DNA of 64,000 nucleotides from Mycolicibacterium goodii (GCF_022370755.2 NZ_CP092364.2:1302001-1366000), one strand, 5' to 3'; shown: positions 10,981 to 21,237, counted from the stretch's first letter. Numbers and translations: made by a program. The notes: a model not told the origin generated them from the sequence alone.

Positions 10981-11199
10981 TCAGTAGGGGGTCGGTTCTC
11001 CTTCCGCTGCAGGGCCCGGCTCGACCGGCTTGTGCTCGATGATGGCCCGGTACGCCTTGTTCTCGTGCTGGACCATCCGGACGAAGAACCCCACGAAGAG
11101 CAACACCGACAGGATGAAGAACAGCCACACGCCGACGGAGTATCCGCCGAAGGTGAACACCACCGACGCGTCGTCGTAACTGTCGATCGGACTGAACAT
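10981..11199 (-). CDS. Small single-pass membrane protein paired with the ammonium transporter
   Basis: A 72-aa protein with one strongly hydrophobic segment (about residues 20-42, VGVWLFFILSVLLFVGFFVR) and a charged, proline-rich cytoplasmic-looking tail. Its ATG begins at the very next base after the amt stop codon, so translation should be coupled. It is not GlnK: there is no PII fold or T-loop. I do not recognise a named family. The location suggests an accessory or stabilising subunit of the transporter, which is inference. Confidence 0.75.
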   Translation of the reverse strand: MFSPIDSYDDASVVFTFGGYSVGVWLFFILSVLLFVGFFVRMVQHENKAYRAIIEHKPVEPGPAAEGEPTPY

Positions 11200-12534
11200 C
11201 TATTTCACCTCCACGGCGGCGACGAGCGCTCCGTTGCCGTTCGCCGGCATGACCGTCACCGGGATACCTTCGGGGTACGGGGTGGCAGGAACCTCCGAGA
11301 GGTCCAGTCCCTGCTCTTCGACCTCCTTCGGAATGCGCAGGAGCCCAACCTTCTTGAGACCGAGCGAGACAAGATATGCCGGGATGAAGCCGAGCGCGGC
11401 GAACACCGCCGCCCCGATCGCCTGACCCCAGAACGAGATCGACGGGTTTCCGCCGGTATTGGGATAGCCGTGCAGGAACACACCGGCCATGAGCACCGAG
11501 TAGAGACCGATGCCGCCGTGCACGGACACCGCGCCCACCACATCGTCGATCCTGAACTTCTCCAGCAGGCGCCCGATGAACGGGGCGATCGCACCCGCAC
11601 CGAACGCGAGAACGAACGCAAGGCCCGGATGGTACAGGTCCATGCCGGAGGCGACGCCGATGATGCCGCACAGACCGCCCGAGATGGTCCAGAACGGCTC
11701 GCCCTTCGACGTCAGGTACGCGCCGATGATGCCGCCCGCCAGTCCCATGAGGGTGTTGAACGCGAACGCGCTCATGGTTGTCGGGCTCGCGTAGATGGTC
11801 GACAGTCCGTCGCCCGCATAGATGACGCAGCCCATCAGGAACCCGAAGAAGCCGGTGAAGATGAGCATGAGGCCCAGCATGGTCAGCGGCAGGTTGTGTG
11901 GACGGATCGTCACGGGCGTGCCGTCGGCCCGGAACCTGCCGATGCGCGGCCCGAGATTGATCAGCAGACCCAGCGCGGCGAAGCCCGCGATCATGTGCAC
12001 GCAGCCCGCGGCACCCACGTCGTGAAAGCCCAGTTGGGTCAGCATCCACCCGGCGCCGTGCCATCCCCACGCGGCGCCGATGATCCAGGTGACCGATCCG
12101 ACGAGCACGGTCAGCACCAGGAACCCGCTCGTGCGAATGCGTTCCAGCACAGCGCCGGACATGATCGATCCCGTGGTCGCGGCGAACAGTGCGAACGCAC
12201 CCCAGAAGATGCCGCTGGCCGAGTCCTGGATGTTCGGACCCATGTTGTCGCTCCATGGCAACGCGGCCTTGGCGGCTTCGTTGAACTCGATGAAACCGCT
12301 CGGCATCGCGTTGTAGAGGAACCACCCGACGAAGTAGAAGGACGCGATGATGGTTGCCAGCGCGAGCAGGTTCTTCATCGCGGTGGCGAGCACGCTCTTC
12401 GACCTCGACGCGCCCACCTCGTAGGCGAGGAAGCCTGCGTGGATGAGCATCATCAACGCGATGGACATCCAGTAGTAGAACTCGTTGTTGATTGTCGCCA
12501 TCGTGTCGAGGGCATCTTGGACATCAGGTGGCAC
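11200..12534 (-). CDS. amtA: Ammonium transporter, Amt family
   Basis: A 444-aa polytopic membrane protein with about 11 transmembrane segments that conducts ammonium or ammonia. The twin pore histidines lie in LGFHDVGAAGCVHM and VSVHGGIGLYS, and family signatures such as GLGGI-type and FNTLMGLAGG motifs are present. The frame extends upstream to 12774, but the GTG at 12534 is preceded by GGAGG at five bases and starts directly before the first helix. A -10-like TAGCGT sits at 12617-12612. No glnK or glnD follows, unlike the classical amtB operon; a 72-aa membrane protein does. Confidence 0.93.
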   Translation of the reverse strand: MPPDVQDALDTMATINNEFYYWMSIALMMLIHAGFLAYEVGASRSKSVLATAMKNLLALATIIASFYFVGWFLYNAMPSGFIEFNEAAKAALPWSDNMGPNIQDSASGIFWGAFALFAATTGSIMSGAVLERIRTSGFLVLTVLVGSVTWIIGAAWGWHGAGWMLTQLGFHDVGAAGCVHMIAGFAALGLLINLGPRIGRFRADGTPVTIRPHNLPLTMLGLMLIFTGFFGFLMGCVIYAGDGLSTIYASPTTMSAFAFNTLMGLAGGIIGAYLTSKGEPFWTISGGLCGIIGVASGMDLYHPGLAFVLAFGAGAIAPFIGRLLEKFRIDDVVGAVSVHGGIGLYSVLMAGVFLHGYPNTGGNPSISFWGQAIGAAVFAALGFIPAYLVSLGLKKVGLLRIPKEVEEQGLDLSEVPATPYPEGIPVTVMPANGNGALVAAVEVK

Positions 12535-12689
12535 AGAAACCTCCACAGGGGGAAGGAGCGGAAATTCGTTTCTTCGTAGGATTCTCGGAGTACTGACGGT
12601 GTACCGGTCGTACGCTAACCCGTGTGATGTGTCCCGCTGATCACGTCGCGTTAAATCCCGATGAAGTCCGAATGTGCTAGCAACGGAAC

Positions 12690-14669
12690 ATGACCTCCAC
12701 GCCGTTCCACGACCTCGACGCATTCCTCGACATCCCGCGCATCTCTGGGCTGGCCGTCTCGCCCGACGGCTCACGAGTCGTCACCACGATCAGCACGCTC
12801 AACTCCAAACGCACCGAATTCGTCACCGCGTTATGGGAATTGGATCCTGCCGGGCAGCAACCGGCACGGCGGCTGACCCGGGGCCTCAAGGGAGAGTCGG
12901 CGCCGGTGTTCACCGCCGGCGGTGACGTGTTGTTCCTGGCGGTGCGGCCCACCGACGACGACGACAAACCGCCCGCGGCGCTGTGGCGGCTACCTGCCCT
13001 CGGTGGAGAGGCCCACGAAATGCTCGCGCTGCCCGGTGGTGTCAGCGCGGCGGTCAGCGCCCGCGGCGCCGACGTCACGGTCGCGGCAGCACCGCTGTTG
13101 CCCTCCGCCGGTGACGTCGAGGCCGACCGGGTCTTGCGTGAACAGCGCAAGGACAACAAGGTATCGGCCATTCTGCACACCGGATACCCGGTACGCCGGT
13201 GGGATCACGACCTGGGGCCGGACCAACCACACCTTTTCGATGTCGAGGCCGGGCGCGATCTCACCGCGGCCCCTGGTATTGCCCTGCAGGAGAGCACATT
13301 CGACGTCAGCCCGGACGGTTCGTTCGTGGTGGCGTCCTGGCGAGTGCCCGCCCCCGGCGCAGCGTCCCGATCGACGCTGGTCCGCATCGACCGGGCCACC
13401 GGGACGCGGACCACCATCGCCGACGATCCGCTGGCCGATCTGGAGCTCCCGGTGATCGCGCCGGACGGCAGCGCGCTCGCGTTCACCCGTGAGACACACT
13501 CCACGGCCGATACGCCGGGGCGAATCACCTTGTGCTTCATGAGGTTCCACTCATGCGGGGAGTGGGTGGAGGTGGCCACCGACTGGGACCGGTGGCCGTC
13601 GGCGGTGACGTGGGCCGCCGACGCGTCCACCCTGATCATCACCGCCGACGACAACGGGCGCGGACCCGTCTTCTCCGTCGACCCCGACACCGGCGCGGTG
13701 ACCCGCCTGACCGACGACGACCACACCTACACCGACGTCTGCCCGGCACCCGGCGGGATCATCTACGCGCTGCGCAGTTCCTACACAGCACCTCCGCATC
13801 CGGTGCGCCTCGATCCCGACGGCACCGTCACGGAACTGCCGTGCGTGGACGCACCCGCGCTCCCGGGTGATCTCACCGAGATCACCGCGACGGCCGAGGA
13901 CGGTACACCCGTGCGCTCATGGCTGACGCTGCCGGAGTCCACCGATCCCGCGCCGCTGGTGCTGTGGGTTCACGGCGGACCGTTGGGCAGTTGGAACAGC
14001 TGGCACTGGCGGTGGAACCCCTGGCTGCTCACCGCGCACGGCTACGCGGTGCTCATGCCCGATCCGGCCCTGTCGACCGGATACGGTCAGCAGTTCATCG
14101 CGCGGGGGTGGGGTGCGTGGGGCGAGGCGCCGTACACCGATCTGATGGCCGCCACCGACGCGGCGAGCGCGCACCCCCGCATCGACGCGTCACGCACCGC
14201 GGCGATGGGCGGTTCGTTCGGCGGCTACATGGCCAATTGGATCGCCGGCCACACCGACCGGTTCGACGCGATCGTCACGCACGCCGGCCTGTGGGAACTC
14301 GATCAGTTCCGGCACACCACCGACGGCGCCTACTGGTGGGCACGCGAAATGACTCCGGAAATGACACAACGCAATTCGCCGCACCGGTTCGTGGACCGCA
14401 TCAGCACACCGATGCTGGTGATCCATGGCGACAAGGACTACCGCGTACCGATCGGCGAGGCCCTGCGGCTGTGGTACGACCTGCTGACCGACTCGGCCCT
14501 GCCTGCCGACGACAACGGGGAAAGCCCGCACCGCTTCCTCTACTACCCGGCCGAGAACCACTGGGTGCTCACACCGCAACACACCAAGATCTGGTACCAG
14601 GTGGTCACCGCGTTCCTCGACGAGCACGTGCGCTCAGAGCCGGCCCAGGTGCCGGGGCTGCTCGGGTAG
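12690..14669 (+). CDS. S9 family serine peptidase (prolyl oligopeptidase / acylaminoacyl peptidase type)
   Basis: A 659-aa cytoplasmic peptidase with an N-terminal beta-propeller (about residues 1-390; repeated SPDGS-type blades) and a C-terminal alpha/beta hydrolase. The catalytic triad is readable: Ser509 in GGSFGGYM, Asp583 in HGDKDYRVP, His624 in AENHWV. No signal peptide is seen. The propeller gates access so that only short peptides are cut. The ATG at 12690 is divergent from amtA with 155 bases between. Its stop codon TAG (14667-14669) also forms the first half of a -10 element for the next gene. Confidence 0.92.
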   Translation: MTSTPFHDLDAFLDIPRISGLAVSPDGSRVVTTISTLNSKRTEFVTALWELDPAGQQPARRLTRGLKGESAPVFTAGGDVLFLAVRPTDDDDKPPAALWRLPALGGEAHEMLALPGGVSAAVSARGADVTVAAAPLLPSAGDVEADRVLREQRKDNKVSAILHTGYPVRRWDHDLGPDQPHLFDVEAGRDLTAAPGIALQESTFDVSPDGSFVVASWRVPAPGAASRSTLVRIDRATGTRTTIADDPLADLELPVIAPDGSALAFTRETHSTADTPGRITLCFMRFHSCGEWVEVATDWDRWPSAVTWAADASTLIITADDNGRGPVFSVDPDTGAVTRLTDDDHTYTDVCPAPGGIIYALRSSYTAPPHPVRLDPDGTVTELPCVDAPALPGDLTEITATAEDGTPVRSWLTLPESTDPAPLVLWVHGGPLGSWNSWHWRWNPWLLTAHGYAVLMPDPALSTGYGQQFIARGWGAWGEAPYTDLMAATDAASAHPRIDASRTAAMGGSFGGYMANWIAGHTDRFDAIVTHAGLWELDQFRHTTDGAYWWAREMTPEMTQRNSPHRFVDRISTPMLVIHGDKDYRVPIGEALRLWYDLLTDSALPADDNGESPHRFLYYPAENHWVLTPQHTKIWYQVVTAFLDEHVRSEPAQVPGLLG

Positions 14670-14672
14670 CGT
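14667..14672 (+). promoter_or_regulatory. -10 element TAGCGT overlapping a stop codon
   Basis: TAGCGT starts on the TAG stop codon of the S9 peptidase gene and lies seven bases before the GTG of the next gene, which has no Shine-Dalgarno. This fits a leaderless transcript. Confidence 0.5.
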
Positions 14673-14679
14673 CGGGGCC

Positions 14680-15930
14680 GTGACGCAGCGTGAGTTCGAC
14701 CTCGTTCTGTATGGCGCCACCGGCTTTGCCGGCAAGCTGACAGCGCAATACCTGGCGAACGCCGCCGGTGGCGCGCGCATCGCACTGGCGGGCCGCTCTG
14801 CGGACAAGCTGCAGGCGGCCCGCGCCACCCTCGGCGGCGGCGCGGCCGACTGGCCGCTGGTGATCGCCGACGCCGACAATCCGTCGACCCTGTCGGACAT
14901 GGCCGCGCGCACCCGGGTCGTGGTGACCACGGTGGGTCCCTATACGCGCTACGGTCTGCCGTTGGTGGCCGCCTGCGCGGCCGCAGGCACCGACTACGCC
15001 GATCTCACCGGTGAGACGATGTTCATCCGCGACAGCATCGACCGGTGCCACGAGCAGGCCGCCGCCAACGGCGCGCGGATCGTCCACTCGTGCGGATTCG
15101 ATTCCGTGCCTTCCGATCTCACGGTCTACGCGCTGTACCGGCGCGTCGTGGCCGACGGCGCGGGCGCGCTCGTCGACACCGATCTGGTGCTGCGTTCGTT
15201 CGCCGGTGGGGTGTCCGGCGGAACCGCGGCCTCGATGATCGAAGTGCTACGCACGTCGTCGACCGATCCGGGGGCACGCGCCGCGATGACCGATCCCTAC
15301 ACCCTCAGTCCGGATCGCGCCCGCGAGCCCGAACTGGGGGACCAGCCCGACGTGCGGTGGCGCCGCGGCGCCGAGATCGCCCCGGAGCTGGCCGGATACT
15401 GGACCGGAGCGTTCGCGATGGCGGCGCCGAACAGTCGAATCGTTCGACGCAGCAATGCGTTGCTGGACTACGCCTACGGCCGCAAGTTCGCCTACACCGA
15501 GCAGATGAGCTGCGGGCGTTCGCCGGTCGCCCCGGTCGCCGCGGCGCTTCTGACCGCGTCCAACGCGGCGACGCTGGGCCTCGGTGGACGGCACCTCGAC
15601 AAGATCCCCCCGGGTCTGCTCGACCGGGTGCTGCCGAAGCCGGGCACCGGCCCCAGTGAACGCACGCGCGAACGCGGCCACTACCGCGTCGAGACCTACA
15701 CCACGACGACGTCGGGCAGGCGCTACGTCGCGACCATGGCCCAGCAGGGCGATCCCGGCTACAAGGCGACCGCCGTGCTGCTGGGTGAGTGCGGGCTGGC
15801 GCTGGCCCTCGACCGCGACAAGCTCTCCGACCTGCGCGGTGTGTTGACACCGGCCGCAGCAATGGGTGACGCGCTGCTGACCCGCCTCCCGGCGGCCGGT
15901 GTCGTGCTGGAGACCGCGGCGCTGGGCTGA
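14680..15930 (+). CDS. Saccharopine dehydrogenase-like / trans-acting enoyl reductase family protein
   Basis: A 416-aa NAD(P)-binding protein. The Rossmann motif GATGFAGKLTAQYL is at residues 10-23 and the family block SCGFDSVPSDLT near residue 140. It is the homologue of M. tuberculosis Rv2449c, located there too beside valS and rpfE. Close relatives include the trans-acting enoyl reductase Rv2953 that works with a polyketide synthase on phenolic glycolipid precursors. There is no polyketide synthase nearby, so the substrate here is unknown. The GTG start lacks a Shine-Dalgarno and follows a TAGCGT element by seven bases. Confidence 0.85.
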   Translation: MTQREFDLVLYGATGFAGKLTAQYLANAAGGARIALAGRSADKLQAARATLGGGAADWPLVIADADNPSTLSDMAARTRVVVTTVGPYTRYGLPLVAACAAAGTDYADLTGETMFIRDSIDRCHEQAAANGARIVHSCGFDSVPSDLTVYALYRRVVADGAGALVDTDLVLRSFAGGVSGGTAASMIEVLRTSSTDPGARAAMTDPYTLSPDRAREPELGDQPDVRWRRGAEIAPELAGYWTGAFAMAAPNSRIVRRSNALLDYAYGRKFAYTEQMSCGRSPVAPVAAALLTASNAATLGLGGRHLDKIPPGLLDRVLPKPGTGPSERTRERGHYRVETYTTTTSGRRYVATMAQQGDPGYKATAVLLGECGLALALDRDKLSDLRGVLTPAAAMGDALLTRLPAAGVVLETAALG

Positions 15931-16050
15931 GATGCACCGGCGTTGTCGCAATATGGATCTGGCCGCGCGGAAGCCCTGTGACACAAGATCTCGTGCACTA
16001 GTGTCATCGCCGGATACGCAATCACACCAGCAACGAAGGTGAGAACGATC

Positions 16051-16668
16051 ATGGCCGGTCTCGACGAACTGTTCGCCCAGATCCCGGTGGCGGATATCGC
16101 CAACAAAGTCGGCGCAGACGAAGGTGAGGTGACCGCGGCCATCAAGACCCTGGTTCCCGCGCTCGTCGGCGGTCTGCAACAGAACGTCGAGGCAGACCAC
16201 ATCGACTCGACTCCGCTGGAGTCCGCGGTCACCGAGCAGGCGGCCAGCGGTCTGCTCGATGGCGGCGTCAACGTCGACGACGTCGACGAGAAGCAGGGTG
16301 ACAACCTCGTCGCGCACCTGTTCGGCGGCAACGACAGCAACGCCGTGGCGTCCGCACTCGCCGGCACCGGCGCGGGCAGCGGCGACCTGATCAAGAAGCT
16401 CCTGCCGATCATCACGCCGATCGTGCTGGCCTACATCGGCAAGCAGTTCTCGCAGCAGAACGCGCCGGCCCAGCAGCAGGGCTCCGGCGGTGGCGGCCTG
16501 ACCGACATCCTCGGCAGCATCCTCGGCGGCGTCGCGAACCAGGGCAACCAGAGCAACCAGGGCGGCGGCAACAACCCTCTCGGCAGCATCCTCGGCGGCG
16601 TGCTCGGCGGCAGTCAGGGCAACGCCATCGGTGAGATCCTCGGTGGTCTGCTCGGCGGCAAGAAGTAG
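16051..16668 (+). CDS. DUF937 domain protein with glycine-rich repeats
   Basis: A 205-aa protein. The N-terminal 130 residues match the DUF937 family (conserved LDELFAQIP start, VPALVGGLQQN, then GGLLDGG-like blocks), whose function is unknown. After a hydrophobic stretch near residues 115-130 comes a Gln/Gly/Asn-rich tail containing three imperfect copies of a GSILGGV-type unit (DILGSILGGV, PLGSILGGVLGG, IGEILGGLLGG). The ATG at 16051 has GAAGGTGAG eight bases upstream; a GTG four codons earlier overlaps that ribosome binding site. It has its own terminator downstream and stands alone. Confidence 0.8.
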   Translation: MAGLDELFAQIPVADIANKVGADEGEVTAAIKTLVPALVGGLQQNVEADHIDSTPLESAVTEQAASGLLDGGVNVDDVDEKQGDNLVAHLFGGNDSNAVASALAGTGAGSGDLIKKLLPIITPIVLAYIGKQFSQQNAPAQQQGSGGGGLTDILGSILGGVANQGNQSNQGGGNNPLGSILGGVLGGSQGNAIGEILGGLLGGKK

Positions 16669-16686
16669 CCAGGATCACTTTGCATG

Positions 16687-16723
16687 GCCCCTGTCGCGTA
16701 GCGAACGCCGTGGCGACGGGGGC
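16687..16723 (+). terminator. Hairpin terminator after the DUF937 gene
   Basis: GCCCCTGTCGC pairs with GCGACGGGGGC (11 bp, one G-T wobble) around 15 bases and is followed by TTTCG. Confidence 0.65.
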
Positions 16724-16749
16724 TTTCGCTCATCGCCCCTCGTACTTCA

Positions 16750-16755
16750 TAGAAT
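16750..16755 (+). promoter_or_regulatory. -10 element TAGAAT of valS
   Basis: TAGAAT ends six bases before the valS GTG, with no Shine-Dalgarno between: a good leaderless promoter. Confidence 0.6.
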
Positions 16756-16761
16756 GGCGCG

Positions 16762-19413
16762 GTGACCGCCAGTCCTGAGAACCGTGCCGATGCCCTCCCG
16801 AAGTCCTGGGACCCGGGTGCGGTGGAAGCCGAGCTGTATCAGGGTTGGGTGGACGCCGGGTACTTCACCGCCGATCCCACGAGCGACAAGCCGCCGTACT
16901 CGATCGTGCTGCCGCCACCCAACGTCACCGGCAGCCTGCACATGGGCCATGCGCTCGACCACACGCTGATGGACGTGTTGACTCGGCGCAAACGCATGCA
17001 GGGTTACGAGGTGCTGTGGCTGCCGGGCATGGACCATGCGGGCATCGCGACGCAGACCGTCGTGGAGAAGCAACTCGCCGCCGAGGGCAAGACCAAGGAG
17101 GACCTCGGCCGCGAGGCGTTCATCGAGAAGGTCTGGGATTGGAAGCGTGAGTCCGGCGGCACCATCGGCGGGCAGATGCGCCGCCTCGGCGACGGTGTGG
17201 ACTGGAGCCGCGACCGCTTCACGATGGACGAAGGTCTGTCGCGTGCCGTGCGCACGATCTTCAAGCGCCTGTTCGACGCGGGGCTCATCTACCAGGCCGA
17301 GCGCCTCGTCAACTGGTCGCCGGTGTTGGAGACCGCGATCAGCGACCTCGAGGTGAAGTACGACGACGTCGAGGGCGAGCTGGTCTCGTTCCGCTACGGG
17401 TCGATGAGCGACGACGAGCCGCACATCGTGGTGGCCACCACCCGTGTGGAGACCATGCTCGGCGACACCGCCATCGCGGTCCACCCCGACGACGAGCGCT
17501 ACCGGCACCTGGTCGGCACGACGCTGCCGCACCCGTTTGTCGATCGCGAGATGATCATCGTCGCCGACACCCACGTCGACCCCCAATTCGGGACCGGCGC
17601 AGTGAAAGTCACGCCCGCGCACGACCCGAACGACTTCGAGATCGGCATGCGCCACGGCCTGCCGATGCCCACGATCATGGACACCAAGGGCCGCATCGCC
17701 GACACCGGCACGCAATTCGACGGCATGGACCGTTTCGAGGCCCGGGTCAAGGTGCGCGAGGCGCTCGCGGCCCAGGGCCGCATCGTCGCCGAGAAGCGCC
17801 CATACCTGCACAGCGTCGGGCACTCCGAGCGCAGCGGCGAACCCATCGAGCCGCGCCTGAGCCTGCAGTGGTGGGTCAAGGTCGAATCGTTGGCCAAGGC
17901 CGCCGGCGACGCGGTGCGGGGCGGCGACACCGTCATCCACCCCCCGAGCCTCGAACCGCGGTGGTTCGCCTGGGTCGACAACATGCACGACTGGTGCATC
18001 TCCCGGCAGCTGTGGTGGGGGCACCGGATCCCGATCTGGCACGGCCCCAACGGGGAAACCGTGTGCGTCGGGCCGGACGAGACGCCCCCGGAGGGCTGGG
18101 AGCAGGACCCCGACGTGCTCGACACGTGGTTCTCGTCGGCGCTGTGGCCGTTCTCGACCATGGGATGGCCGGACCACACCGCCGAACTGGCCAGGTTCTA
18201 CCCGACGTCAGTGCTGGTCACCGGCTACGACATCCTGTTCTTCTGGGTCGCCCGCATGATGATGTTCGGCACGTTCGTCGGCGACGATCCGGCGGTCACC
18301 CTCGAAGGGGCCCGTGGCAGGCAGGTGCCGTTCGAGAACGTCTTCCTGCACGGGCTGATCCGCGACGAGTTCGGCCGCAAGATGAGCAAGTCCCGTGGCA
18401 ACGGCATCGACCCGCTGGACTGGGTCGAGAAGTTCGGCGCCGACGCGCTGCGGTTCACGCTGGCGCGCGGCGCGAGCCCGGGCGGTGACCTGTCGATCGG
18501 CGAGGACCACGCGCGGGCCTCCCGCAATTTCGCGACCAAGCTGTTCAACGCCACGCGGTTCGCGCTGATGAACGGAGCCGCACCGGCTCCGTTGCCCGCC
18601 GCGTCCGAGCTCACCGACGCCGACCGCTGGATCCTGGGCCGGCTGGAAGAGGTTCGCGCCGAGGTCGATTCGGCGTTCGACAACTACGAGTTCAACCGGG
18701 CCTGCGAGGCGCTGTACCACTTCGCCTGGGACGAGTTCTGCGACTGGTATGTCGAGCTCGCCAAAGTCCAACTGGGGCAGGGTTTCACGCACACCACGGC
18801 AGTGCTGGCGGCGGTCCTCGACACCCTGCTCAAGCTGCTGCACCCGGTGATGCCCTTTGTCACCGAGACACTGTGGAAGACGCTGACCGGCGGTGAGTCG
18901 GTGGTGATCGCGCAGTGGCCCGAGCCGTCCGGGTTCGCGTTGGACACCGTTGCCACGCAACGCATCACCGACATGCAGAAGCTCATCACCGAGGTGCGCC
19001 GCTTCCGCAGCGATCAGGGTCTGGCCGACCGGCAGAAGGTTCCCGCGCGGCTCACCGATGTCGAGGCCGCCGGTCTGACCGCCCAGCTTCCCGCAGTCGC
19101 CGCGCTCGCGTGGCTCACCGAGGCCGGGGACGGGTTCACCCCGTCGGCGTCGGTCGAGGTGCGGCTGTCCCAGGCCACCGTCGTGGTGGAGGTCGACACC
19201 TCGGGCACCGTCGACGTCGCCGCCGAACGGCGCAGGCTCGAAAAGGACCTGGCGGCGGCGCAGAAGGAGCTGGCCACCACCACCGCGAAACTGGGCAACG
19301 AGGCGTTCCTGGCGAAGGCGCCCGCCGAGGTCGTCGACAAGATCCGGGGCAGACAGACCCTGGCCGGCGAAGAGGTCGAACGCATCACCGCCCGCCTGGC
19401 CGGTCTGAAGTGA
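16762..19413 (+). CDS. valS: Valyl-tRNA synthetase
   Basis: An 883-aa class I aminoacyl-tRNA synthetase charging tRNA-Val. The HIGH-type motif is HMGH at residues 60-63 inside [14 protein letters not shown], the editing CP1 insertion occupies roughly residues 190-340, and the KMSKS loop is at residues 540-544. The C-terminal 65 residues form the coiled coil typical of ValRS ([19 protein letters not shown]). Length is normal. The GTG start is supported by the TAGAAT element six bases before it. folC follows after ten bases, suggesting a valS-folC-DUF4233 operon as in other mycobacteria. Confidence 0.98.
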   Translation: MTASPENRADALPKSWDPGAVEAELYQGWVDAGYFTADPTSDKPPYSIVLPPPNVTGSLHMGHALDHTLMDVLTRRKRMQGYEVLWLPGMDHAGIATQTVVEKQLAAEGKTKEDLGREAFIEKVWDWKRESGGTIGGQMRRLGDGVDWSRDRFTMDEGLSRAVRTIFKRLFDAGLIYQAERLVNWSPVLETAISDLEVKYDDVEGELVSFRYGSMSDDEPHIVVATTRVETMLGDTAIAVHPDDERYRHLVGTTLPHPFVDREMIIVADTHVDPQFGTGAVKVTPAHDPNDFEIGMRHGLPMPTIMDTKGRIADTGTQFDGMDRFEARVKVREALAAQGRIVAEKRPYLHSVGHSERSGEPIEPRLSLQWWVKVESLAKAAGDAVRGGDTVIHPPSLEPRWFAWVDNMHDWCISRQLWWGHRIPIWHGPNGETVCVGPDETPPEGWEQDPDVLDTWFSSALWPFSTMGWPDHTAELARFYPTSVLVTGYDILFFWVARMMMFGTFVGDDPAVTLEGARGRQVPFENVFLHGLIRDEFGRKMSKSRGNGIDPLDWVEKFGADALRFTLARGASPGGDLSIGEDHARASRNFATKLFNATRFALMNGAAPAPLPAASELTDADRWILGRLEEVRAEVDSAFDNYEFNRACEALYHFAWDEFCDWYVELAKVQLGQGFTHTTAVLAAVLDTLLKLLHPVMPFVTETLWKTLTGGESVVIAQWPEPSGFALDTVATQRITDMQKLITEVRRFRSDQGLADRQKVPARLTDVEAAGLTAQLPAVAALAWLTEAGDGFTPSASVEVRLSQATVVVEVDTSGTVDVAAERRRLEKDLAAAQKELATTTAKLGNEAFLAKAPAEVVDKIRGRQTLAGEEVERITARLAGLK

Positions 19414-19423
19414 CGAGGATCCG

Positions 19424-20833
19424 GTGACCGACCCAGTCCCTGCCCCGGACGAGATCGCCGCGCTGCTGCAGGTCGAGCATCTGCTCGATCAGCGGTGGCC
19501 GGAGACCAAACTGGAGCCGAGCACCACGCGCATCGCGGCGCTCCTCGAGCTGCTCGGCTCGCCGCAACGCGCGTACCCGTCGATCCACGTGGCCGGCACC
19601 AACGGAAAGACCTCGGTGTGCCGCATCATCGACGCGTTGCTGATCGCCCTGCACCGCAGGACCGGGCGCACCACCAGCCCGCACCTGCAATCCGCCGTCG
19701 AACGCATTTCCATTGACGGCAAACCGATCTCGCCTGCACAGTACGTGGCGACCTACACCGAGATCGAACCGTTCGTGCAGTTGGTTGACCAGCAGTCCGA
19801 AGCCGCGGGCGGGCCGAAGATGAGCAAGTTCGAGGTGCTCACGGCGATGGCGTTCGCGGCGTTCGCCGACGCGCCGATCGACGTCGCGGTCGTGGAGGTC
19901 GGTATGGGCGGGCGTTGGGACGCGACCAACGTGGTCAACGCCCCGGTCGCGGTGATCACCCCGATCGGCATGGACCACACCGACTATCTGGGCGACACGA
20001 TCGACGCGATCGCGGGGGAGAAGGCGGGCATCATCACCCGCCAGCCCGACGATCTGGTGCCCACCGACACGGTCGCGGTGATCGCGAAACAGGACCCCGC
20101 CGCCATGGAGGTGCTGCTGGCAGAGGCCGTGCGCGCCGACGCCGCGGTGGCCCGTGAGGATTCGGAGTTCGCGGTGCTGGACCGGCAGGTGGCGGTCGGC
20201 GGGCAGCTGCTGGAACTGCAGGGCCTCGGCGGTGTGTACACCGATGTCTTCCTGCCACTGCACGGCGAGCACCAGGCGCACAATGCCGTGCTCGCGCTGG
20301 CCGCGGTCGAGGCGTTTTTCGGTGCGGGCGCGGACCGGCAACTCGACGTCGAGGCGGTGCGCGCGGGTTTCGCCGCTGTGCGCAGCCCCGGACGGATGGA
20401 GCGGATGCGCAGCGCACCGACGGTGTTCATCGACGCCGCGCACAACCCGGCCGGCGCTGCCGCGCTGGCGCAGACCCTGCAGGAGGAGTTCGACTTCCGT
20501 CATCTCGTCGGTGTCGTGTCGGTGATGGGTGACAAGGATGTCGACGGCATCCTCACCGCGCTGGAGCCCGCGTTCGACCAGATCGTCGTGACGCACAACG
20601 GCTCACCGCGCGCGCTCGACGTCGAATCGCTGGCTATGCGTGCCGAGGAACGGTTCGGCCCCGAGCGCGTGATCACCGCCGCGACCCTGCCCGATGCCAT
20701 CGAGACCGCGACGGGCCTGGTCGAGCAGGCCGGGGCCGAGACCGACTCGATGTCCGGTGCGGGCATGGTCATCACCGGCTCGGTGGTGACCGCAGGCGCG
20801 GCCAGAACCCTGTTCGGACGGGACCCGGAATGA
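19424..20833 (+). CDS. folC: Folylpolyglutamate synthase / dihydrofolate synthase
   Basis: A 469-aa Mur-ligase-type enzyme that adds glutamate to folates in the cytoplasm. The ATP-binding loop VAGTNGKTSVCRIID is near residue 60, the folate loop and metal site around VEVGMGGRWDATNVV near residue 155, and the C-terminal domain starts with FIDAAHNPAGAAAL near residue 336. The GTG start follows GAGGATCC; the gene sits ten bases after valS. It overlaps the next gene by four bases (ATGA). Confidence 0.96.
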   Translation: MTDPVPAPDEIAALLQVEHLLDQRWPETKLEPSTTRIAALLELLGSPQRAYPSIHVAGTNGKTSVCRIIDALLIALHRRTGRTTSPHLQSAVERISIDGKPISPAQYVATYTEIEPFVQLVDQQSEAAGGPKMSKFEVLTAMAFAAFADAPIDVAVVEVGMGGRWDATNVVNAPVAVITPIGMDHTDYLGDTIDAIAGEKAGIITRQPDDLVPTDTVAVIAKQDPAAMEVLLAEAVRADAAVAREDSEFAVLDRQVAVGGQLLELQGLGGVYTDVFLPLHGEHQAHNAVLALAAVEAFFGAGADRQLDVEAVRAGFAAVRSPGRMERMRSAPTVFIDAAHNPAGAAALAQTLQEEFDFRHLVGVVSVMGDKDVDGILTALEPAFDQIVVTHNGSPRALDVESLAMRAEERFGPERVITAATLPDAIETATGLVEQAGAETDSMSGAGMVITGSVVTAGAARTLFGRDPE

Positions 20834-21237
20834 GCGACGAACCAGCCCAGAACCAGCCGGCGCCACCGGGGCCGTCGGATCCGTGGCGGAGCTTCCGCGG
20901 GGTCATGGCGGCGTGCCTGATCCTGGAGGCCATCGTCGTGCTGCTCGCCCTTCCGGTGGTCGCGGTCGGGGGACTGTCGGCGACGGCGGGCGGCTACCTG
21001 ATCGGCCTGGCGGTCGTGCTGATTCTCATGTGCGGGGTGCAGGGCAGGCCGTGGGCATTGTGGGCAAACCTGGGTCTGCAGATCCCGGTGATCGCCGGCG
21101 CGATGTTCCACGCGGCCATCGGCTTCATCGGCGTGGTGTTCCTCGTCGTCTGGCTGTTGGTGGTCTACCTGCGCCATGAGGTCAAACGCAGGCAGGAACG
21201 AGGGCTGCTGCCCGGCCAGCAACGCCCCACCGAATAG
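20830..21237 (+). CDS. DUF4233 integral membrane protein
   Basis: A 135-aa protein with four predicted transmembrane stretches (starting near residues 20, 45, 75 and 97) and short charged ends. It corresponds to M. tuberculosis Rv2446c and is always found after folC in actinobacteria, from memory. Its function is unknown; the ATGA overlap with folC suggests coupled translation. A six-bp hairpin CCCGAG-AACCTG-CTCGGG (21238-21255) starts on the base after the stop and may weaken read-through into ndk. Confidence 0.85.
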   Translation: MSDEPAQNQPAPPGPSDPWRSFRGVMAACLILEAIVVLLALPVVAVGGLSATAGGYLIGLAVVLILMCGVQGRPWALWANLGLQIPVIAGAMFHAAIGFIGVVFLVVWLLVVYLRHEVKRRQERGLLPGQQRPTE

